NCBI GenBank assembly: GCA_947650365.1
Contig: OX393550.1
Location: 50,733,633 to 50,797,632 of the forward strand
DNA from: Chamaelirium japonicum
Lineage: Eukaryota > Streptophyta > Magnoliopsida > Liliales > Melanthiaceae
Length of the DNA stretch: 64,000 bases
Direction: 5' to 3'
Below are positions 57,841-64,000 of the stretch, piece by piece (position 1 is the stretch's first letter; every line of letters starts with the position of its first letter). The notes under the pieces were generated by a model, which saw only the letters and a program-made list of their open reading frames with translations, was not told the origin of the DNA and did no database searches. The position numbers were made by a program, and so were the translations under genes.

Positions 57841-59110
57841 TGACAATCCCGTGGAGCATGTTAGATAACAATATCCGAAGTTGACTATGTCAAGACCATG
57901 TAGTCATGGAGGATAGTGTGATTGCGCCATGGAGGATCCAAAGTATTAGTTGGAGATGATTGGCAATCTCTAAAGTTCCCCCCTCCACTATGCAGCTAAG
58001 AGGTTGCATGGATTGAGCAAGAGCAGCCCCTTCTCTGAATGCTTCCACCTCGGCCACCATGTTTCGATTTATTGAAGAGACAAGAAACTAAGTGTTATCT
58101 TGAGTGATAGTGAAGATGTCGCACCATCAACATTGATTTTTATTGTATTAAGTGGAGGGTGTATACTCATGTTGGGTAAAAACACACATCCGCCATGGAA
58201 GATTTATAACTCTATTATGGAATGCAAGAGACTCACCCATGCAGTTGTTTGCTATTTGTGAGCGGAACCATGTCAATAGAAATGGCAACTAGGTGGCACA
58301 TGTCTTAGCTTCTAATGTGCATTATTGTAACTCAAACTTCTTCTTATTCTCTTCCCTTGAGTATATCTCACCACTATTTGAAGAGGTGCTATATAAGGAT
58401 ATGATTGAAGATCATTAATGAGATTGTTCCACTGACCCATTACTCTCTCCATTCTCTACCAAGGCCTGTACTGGCTCTGGGCAATCTATTGGGATTGGTA
58501 CCCAGTGCCAGCATAGATAGTGATAGAGAGTAGTGAGAGGTTGGTTTTTAATTGCAAAAAAAAAAAGAAGTGGAGGGTCTATCAATGCTGCTATGTAGTT
58601 AGATCCATTGGACGAACTCTCATAATGTCACATGAGTAGAAAGTCTCATTGAAAGACTAAAACGGTGCGATATTTCTCTTAATTGTATTCATCTGGGAGA
58701 TTTCTGGAAATCTTCTCAAATACTCATGAGCACCAAGATTTCCTTATGTTCCATAGGATAATGGTTCAATTATTGAAGTCATTTACGTGTGATATCTAGA
58801 TAATCCAATCTGTCATTGATTTATTGTATGGTCTAATGTTCAGAGCAGCATTCCGAACCAAACCGTCGATACTATCGAGCATTGGAATAGATGAGATGAG
58901 AATGAGATTCTGAGTGTTGCTCGCATGTAGGACACATTGCATCAATGAATGAAATTCTCCATGAAAGTAAATAATGAGTTAGAATGCTACTTACGTTTTT
59001 TTGAATGACCACTATAGTGGTCAATACATCACTTGTTAGTGCGCCAGCACAAGATATACCAGGGTCGCAACTCGCCACAAAAGTAAGAAATGTCTCAATT
59101 TTTGAAGGCA
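57840..59110 (-). mobile_element. LINE relic: zf-RVT and RNase H, interrupted by another LINE
   Basis: On the minus strand 59110-58872 carries PSKIETFLTFVAS and RISFIDAMCPTCEQHSESHS-HLIY, the zf-RVT pattern (CPxC...E...HL). After the insertion, KINVDGATSSLSL (about 58140) opens RNase H, which continues with MVAEVEAFREGAALAQSMQP and LSCIVEGGTLEI (about 58060-57960). It is full of stops. The 3' end is lost at about 57840. Confidence 0.78.
58165..58567 (+). mobile_element. 5'-truncated LINE inserted into the older LINE
   Basis: ICERNHVNRNGN-stop-VAHVLAS (about 58250-58310) is the end of a LINE RNase H (N-x-V-A-H-x-L-A). It is followed by a 3' UTR and poly-A (58557-58566). A 15-bp duplication AAGTGGAGGGT(G/C)TAT (58150-58164 and 58568-58582) brackets it, within the minus-strand LINE. 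Confidence 0.75.
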
Positions 59111-59120
59111 CATATTCTCT

Positions 59121-59294
59121 GAGGTTATGACCTCAGTTTAAGAGATAGGTTAAATTCAAAATTGAATCACATCCGTTCTTTTACAGGCATGGTGGTTGGG
59201 GATGAGTGTGATTCCCCGGTTAGGGATGGGTGTAACGGATGGTTGTGATTTAGTTTTGTCTCTAACCTATCTCTTGAACCGAGGCAGCAACCTC
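59121..59294. mobile_element. short MITE with GAGGTT...AAGAGATAGG ends
   Basis: Left GAGGTTATGACCTCAGTTTA, then AGAGATAGGTTA; right (reversed) GAGGTTGCTGCCTCGGTTCA, then AGAGATAGGTTA. The inverted repeats are about 33 bp. No convincing target duplication, so the superfamily is open. A decayed relative is at 20136-20251. Confidence 0.65.
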
Positions 59295-59617
59295 ATAGGA
59301 TCCAGTAAACAACTTTTAATAACCCCACAGGTAGGAAAGCTCTCCACAAAAATGAGAGAGAGAGGCCCGCCTCGTACTACATAGGGGAAGGAAATATACA
59401 CTTATTCGAATCCTTGACCGAGGCAACGGGTTTCATGTCTTACGAACTAAGCTATCAGTTGGAGGGCCTTCAAATAAACAAATGGGTTCTCGGTGGTCTA
59501 GATTTAGAGGACTAGAGCTTTCGCTAAAGAGGATCAACAAGCCACTCCCATGAAGGGGGACTTTGATCAGCATGAATTGTATGCCAATTTATTAAAAAGA
59601 TACCACACACACACACA

Positions 59618-60783
59618 TGTTACAAAAATTGGTTTTGATAGAATAATGAAAAAACCGGTTTTTGGTTTAGTCCCATATTGCCCGTGGGGAGATCTTTTAA
59701 TGCGTTTTTTAATGGAACTCCTTTCATTGGGCTTTGTAGCTTCCCAAGAGCCAGGCCATAGCCCACCACACACGCGCGCGCGCGCGCGCCGAGCCGAGCC
59801 GGGCTCGGGCCGAGGCCGCGGCTCGCGAGCCGCGTGGACGCGAATGGTCTTCGGGCTTCGGGCCTTGTTTTACACTGGGTTTTAATTTTTTAATGTTTAA
59901 TGGAGATTTATTTCTTCCGTTACACTATTCACGAGGCTGAGCTAGGTTCATTGAACCTGGACCTCTGCACTGTCACATGCAACCGTTTCACTTGACAGAG
60001 CAGTGAATGCTCATCAGTGCGTTGCATGCAATGGCTGAGAGTGTGGGGACGTTATGGCTAAGGACCTCTATATAAGAGAGGGTCCGGTGAAGCCAGAAAC
60101 ACACCAAGCTAAGAGCTCTCTCCACTTTCTCTTTTCTTTCTCGTTCTCTCTTGTCTGGAGTGTCTGGAGTACGCTGAGAGTCCAAAAGGGGTTCCCTTCG
60201 GTGCTGAAGAGGAGTCCAGTCGTTGTACCCTGGGGAGCGTTCGTCGGAGGCCTTGAAGCACCTACCGAGGTGGCGAAATAGCTTTCAGGGCATTGTGCTA
60301 GCACAAGCCTCGACAACTGCTAAGTACCTTGTTCTTCTTCCTTCTTCCACCTCTTTGCCATATCTGTAGACAACCTTAGGACAACCTAAACCTTGTTTGA
60401 TTGTTGTGTTCAACCTTGCATGCTAAACCCCTTTAGATTGTTCAATTTGTTTTGCACTAGATTTGTTTCATCTCTATATTATGTTAGTCATCGTTTGATT
60501 GTATTCATAGAGTAGAATACCCAACAACTGAAAGCTATTTTCTTTGTTCTATTCTATTCCGGTTAGATCTAGATCCAATACGAGAGTGTTTAGATCTAGT
60601 CTCTTGTTACCTGTTAGAATTCATTTGATTTTTCATAAGTTTGACGGTGTCGAGGAAAGCTTGACAAACCGGCATTAAATTGCCCTAGGAAGCTTGGTAC
60701 TTAAGCGAGCCAAGTGCTCCACCTCCTTCCTGGAGCTGACCTGGCAGTCAAATTTTTAAAAATTCAAAAGGAACTCTTCCTAG
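59618..60783 (+). repeat. 5' LTR and leader of copia-2
   Basis: The candidate LTR begins TGTTACAAAAATTGG. The inner end is uncertain, since CCAACA at 60521-60526 is not followed by a normal tRNA-Met site. TTGGTACTTAAGC at about 60696 may be a variant primer site, similar in place to TTGGTGTTAAAATTG before the copia-1 gag. Confidence 0.6.
60069..60075 (+). promoter_or_regulatory. TATA box of copia-2 LTR promoter
   Basis: TATATAA within CCTCTATATAAGAGAG, about 450 bp into the LTR and 715 bp before the gag ATG. It is the expected position for the U3/R border region. Confidence 0.7.
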
Positions 60784-63002
60784 ATGACTACTGAGATGGA
60801 GAGGAAACCTAGCAAGTCTAGTGAGAAACCTGAACCATTCGATGGGAAGAACTTTAAGAGATGGCAGATGAAACTTAGGTTCTATCTGACTGTCCTTAAG
60901 GTTGTCGACCTTATCTCTTCCGAGAAGCCTACCCTTATCTCTAAGGATGATGGCTCATCTAACCAAACCGACTTAGACTCCTGGGAGAGGCAGGATTATC
61001 TGTGTAGGAACTATATCCTCAACTGCCTTGTCCCCGACCTATATGATGTTTACTTCACCTGCAAGTCCGCAAAAGACCTGTGGAACTCCTTAGAGAAGAA
61101 GTACGCCACAGAGGACGCCGGGTCGAAGAAATTTGTGGTCGGGAAGCTGCTAGAGTTCAAAATGGAAGATGGGAAATCTGTAGTCTCCCAACTTGAGGAG
61201 ATACAGATTATCATCCATGAGGTCATTGCTGAGGGGTACAAAATCTGCGAGGGATTCCAAGTTGCAACTATCATAGAGAAGTTGCCTCCCTCGTGGAAGG
61301 AATATAAGAACAGTTTGAAGCACAAGAGGAAGGAGATGACCCTGGAAGACCTTGTTGTCCGAATCCGTATAGAGGAGGACAATCGAGTGTCTGAGCAAAG
61401 GGAGCGAGCCTCTATGATGAAAGGAAAGGCCAACCTCGTGGAGGGAAAGTCTTCCAAAAAGAAGGCTCTTGCTCCTAAGCCCTGGGAGAAGAACAAGCAA
61501 TCCAAGCCCCAGTTCAAAAAGAAGCCGAGGGGAGACTGCTTCGTTTGTGGCAAGCCAGGTCACCTGGCTAAGGAGTGCCGCTTCAATGCAGCTAATCGGC
61601 CGAAGAACAAGTCCGAGGTGAACGTGGCACAGAGCGGCTACTTCTCGGCAGTGGTGACGGAGGTCAACCTAGTCAGCAACCTTGCAGACTGGTGGGTGGA
61701 TACGGGAGCTACCCGACATATATGTGGGTCGAAGAGCTGCTTCTCCACCTACACACCTGCAGAAGAAGGCGAGTCGCTGTACATGGGGAACTCCTCAGTT
61801 GCTCAAGTTGCTGGGAAAGGGAATGTGACTCTGAAGTTCACCTCTGGAAATCTTCTGACTCTGAAGGAGGTGCTTCACGTCCCAGACATCCGGAAGAATC
61901 TGGTCTCCGGAGCAATGCTGAGCAAGAAGGGCTACAAGCTTGTATTTGAGTCGGACAAATTTGTCCTGACTAAGGGAGGGTCTTTTGTGGGAAAGGGTTA
62001 TCTTGATGAAGGCTTATTTAAGCTCAATGTAACCTCTTTCAATAATGATAATAAAATATCTTCTTCTGCTTACTTGTGTGATTCTTTTGATCTGTGGCAT
62101 GCTAGACTAGGACACGTTAACTCTAAAACCCTTAAAAGGTTAGTTAACTTAGGTAGTGTACCTAAATGTGTTCCATCCTCAAATGGAAAGTGTGGCATAT
62201 GCGTAGAGGCTAAATATGCCAAGAAACCTTTTAAGAGTGTAGAGCGTAGCCTAGAAACCCTAGACTTGATCCACTCAGACGTGTGCGACCTTAAAGGTTA
62301 CACTACGAGAGGAGGGAACAAGTACTTCATCACATTTATTGATGATTGTTCCAGACATTGTTCAATCTTTCTCCTTAAGAGTAAGGACGAGAGCTTGTCC
62401 AAATTTAAATCCTATAAGTCTGAGATAGAAAACCAGTTAGGGAAGAGGATCAAAGTCCTTAGGTCGGACAGAGGAGGTGAATATGAGTTCGGAGAATTCA
62501 CTAAATTTTGTGAAGACAACGGTATAATTCATCAGACCACTGCTCCATATTCCTCTCAGTCTAATGGAGTAGCTGAGAGGAAGAACAGGACCTTAAAGGA
62601 CATGGTCAATGCCATGATGATCAGTTCAGGGGTACCTACGAACCTGTGGGGGGAAGCTGTGCTCTCAGCAGCACATGTTCTTAATAGAATCCCATTTAAG
62701 GAATCTGAGCAGACTCCTTATGAGATTCTGAGAGGTAGTAAGCCATCCTATAAATACCTCAAAGTGTGGGGTTGTTTAGCGAAGGTATCCATACCTAACC
62801 CTAAGAGGACCAAGCTAGGTCCTAAAACAGTTGACTCTGTATTCATAGGATATGCCCAGAACAGTAGTGCGTATAGGTTTTTAGTAATCCATTCTGAAAA
62901 CCCATACATAGATGATAATACCATCATCGAGACTAGGGATGCCGAATTTTTTGAAAATCGGTTTCCTTATAGAGAGAGGTCTGAAAAACCTCAAGAGCCC
63001 AG
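60784..63002 (+). CDS. copia-2 polyprotein, gag-protease-integrase (3' end in gap)
   Basis: About 740 codons open to the gap. Gag (UBN2 type) starts with [19 protein letters not shown] and spans residues 1 to about 230. The zinc knuckle [14 protein letters not shown] occupies 252-265. The aspartic protease active site WWVDTGA has Asp at 306. The pre-integrase motif [10 protein letters not shown] leads to CGICVEAK. Integrase core acids are D499 (HSDVCD), D562 (RSDRGGEY) and E598 (NGVAERKN), giving the exact D-35-E spacing. [12 protein letters not shown] follows at the C-terminal end. No lesion is visible, in contrast to copia-1. Reverse transcriptase and RNase H would lie in the gap. Confidence 0.92.
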
Positions 63003-63502
63003 NNNNNNNNNNNNNNNNNNNNNNNNNNNNNNNNNNNNNNNNNNNNNNNNNNNNNNNNNNNNNNNNNNNNNNNNNNNNNNNNNNNNNNNNNNNNNNNNNN
63101 NNNNNNNNNNNNNNNNNNNNNNNNNNNNNNNNNNNNNNNNNNNNNNNNNNNNNNNNNNNNNNNNNNNNNNNNNNNNNNNNNNNNNNNNNNNNNNNNNNNN
63201 NNNNNNNNNNNNNNNNNNNNNNNNNNNNNNNNNNNNNNNNNNNNNNNNNNNNNNNNNNNNNNNNNNNNNNNNNNNNNNNNNNNNNNNNNNNNNNNNNNNN
63301 NNNNNNNNNNNNNNNNNNNNNNNNNNNNNNNNNNNNNNNNNNNNNNNNNNNNNNNNNNNNNNNNNNNNNNNNNNNNNNNNNNNNNNNNNNNNNNNNNNNN
63401 NNNNNNNNNNNNNNNNNNNNNNNNNNNNNNNNNNNNNNNNNNNNNNNNNNNNNNNNNNNNNNNNNNNNNNNNNNNNNNNNNNNNNNNNNNNNNNNNNNNN
63501 NN
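63003..63502. other. assembly gap, 500 N
   Basis: Exactly 500 N, a placeholder length. Frames shown through it are meaningless. Confidence 0.99.
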
Positions 63503-64000
63503 GGGCTAATCCCAAACCTTGGGGGATTCACGATACCCCTAGGCATGGGTTTTGGCGTTTTTTTTTTAAAGTAGGCTAAGAAGCAAGAAGTAAAAGACAT
63601 ATTGCCATCCATGAATTCTCTCGTTGGAAGTCTTACTCGGTGGATGTTCTTTTTGCACCTATTGAGAGGGGATGTGAAAGAATGCCATGTGCAGCTTTCT
63701 TTAGTTTTGCCAATTGATCGTAGCCCTTTGCTTCCTAAATAGTTCTTTTTCTTGTAATCGGAGTTCGTCAAAGGTTCGATGTGTGCATTATCCTCCCTAA
63801 AAAAATCCTCCAATGGCTGAATTTCTTGTATTTTCCGATTCTCTTCGATCTTTTCCAGATTTTTGATGGTTGGAGATTTGGATTTTGCTCTCCAGCCACC
63901 GACGAACCAACCTCCTTATGGAACGAGCTTTCGCCCGAAGAGACGAGCCTTGAGTGGGTCCGGTGGTACAATTCCACCGATTGGAAATCGGAGCATTGAG
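63503..64000. other. unassigned sequence right of the gap
   Basis: Not continuous with the copia-2 frame. A minus-strand frame reads HRVRLPTREFMDGNMSF and SPLNRCKKN. The plus strand has PTSLWNELSPEETSLEW. I do not recognise either with confidence. An organelle-derived insert is one possibility to test. Confidence 0.3.

Larger units (their letters stand above)
59618..63002 (+). mobile_element. Ty1/copia retrotransposon, 5' part, apparently young (copia-2)
   Basis: A TGTTA start at 59618, LTR-like non-coding sequence with a TATA box, then an uninterrupted gag-protease-integrase frame to the assembly gap. The LTR block with GCGCGC then GAGCCGAGCCGGGC (59771-59815) is shared with copia-1. The right half is lost in the gap. 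Confidence 0.88.

Noticed and set aside
57850-58567. Twin-primed (5'-inverted) single LINE insertion
   Set aside because: A 15-bp target duplication brackets only the plus-strand part, and the minus-strand LINE continues on its right, so two nested insertions explain it better.
62881-63813. Open frames spanning the N run
   Set aside because: They exist only because N codons are read as open.

Overview
This window is nuclear DNA of a flowering plant. It is almost entirely transposable elements nested inside one another, with one short GC-rich, gene-like island. Spliceable plant introns, tRNA-Met primer-binding sites, Ty1/copia, Ty3/gypsy, CACTA, hAT, Tourist, LINE and TRIM elements and very long (CT)n microsatellites all point to a plant. 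The species cannot be read from the sequence. A run of exactly 500 N at 63003-63502 is a scaffold gap.

Left arm (1-13.6 kb): a decayed minus-strand Ty1/copia element (1-4817) abuts, and probably interrupts, a plus-strand LINE (4818-6666). Old unassigned DNA, CT-rich low-complexity sequence and AT-rich palindromic repeats follow, with a 5'-truncated LINE tail at 12676-13054.

13.6-27.4 kb: a minus-strand Athila-like Ty3/gypsy relic (about 13628-19000) has been hit by a TRIM (14141-14462), two hAT-type MITEs (14605-15126, 18305-18840), a larger hAT element (15699-16693) and a (CT)61 expansion inside its integrase. Next comes the only plausible host gene, a COR27/COR28-like gene fragment (exons 19403-19712 and 19953-20021). 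Two evening elements and a G-box lie within 160 bp upstream of its ATG. Further right are another hAT (22345-23298), a second TRIM (23597-23892), a Tourist-like MITE (24133-24375), a hAT MITE in an inverted-repeat element (24697-25372), a minimal LINE tail (27032-27131) and a Mutator-like MITE (27180-27378).

28.0-40.6 kb: a three-level nest. A minus-strand copia gag (28220-28568 and 40072-40320) is split by an 11.5-kb copia with LTRs of about 2.1 kb (28569-40071, 5-bp target duplication ATAGC). The right LTR of that element contains a solo LTR of the same family (36642-38729).

41.2-55.3 kb: the highlight is a 14.1-kb CACTA transposon (41205-55303, target duplication ACA). It carries an apparently intact six-exon TnpA/Transposase_24-type gene (46998-48697) and a TNP2-type transposase gene (49504-52554). 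It also carries a 181-bp satellite: about 25.7 copies at 42166-46822, and about 3.5 copies in inverted orientation at 48868-49503. The array shows a four-monomer (724-bp) higher-order repeat. The two arrays bracket the TnpA gene, and the inner edge of the small array cuts off the last domain of the transposase. Terminal arrays of the palindromic motif TACCGACGG flank the whole.

Right arm (55.3-64 kb): roughly 0.5-kb tandem repeats into which the CACTA inserted, a long (TC)n(TA)n tract, a hAT MITE, a minus-strand LINE relic with a plus-strand LINE inside it, a short MITE, and a young plus-strand Ty1/copia (59618-63002) with an open polyprotein that runs into the gap.
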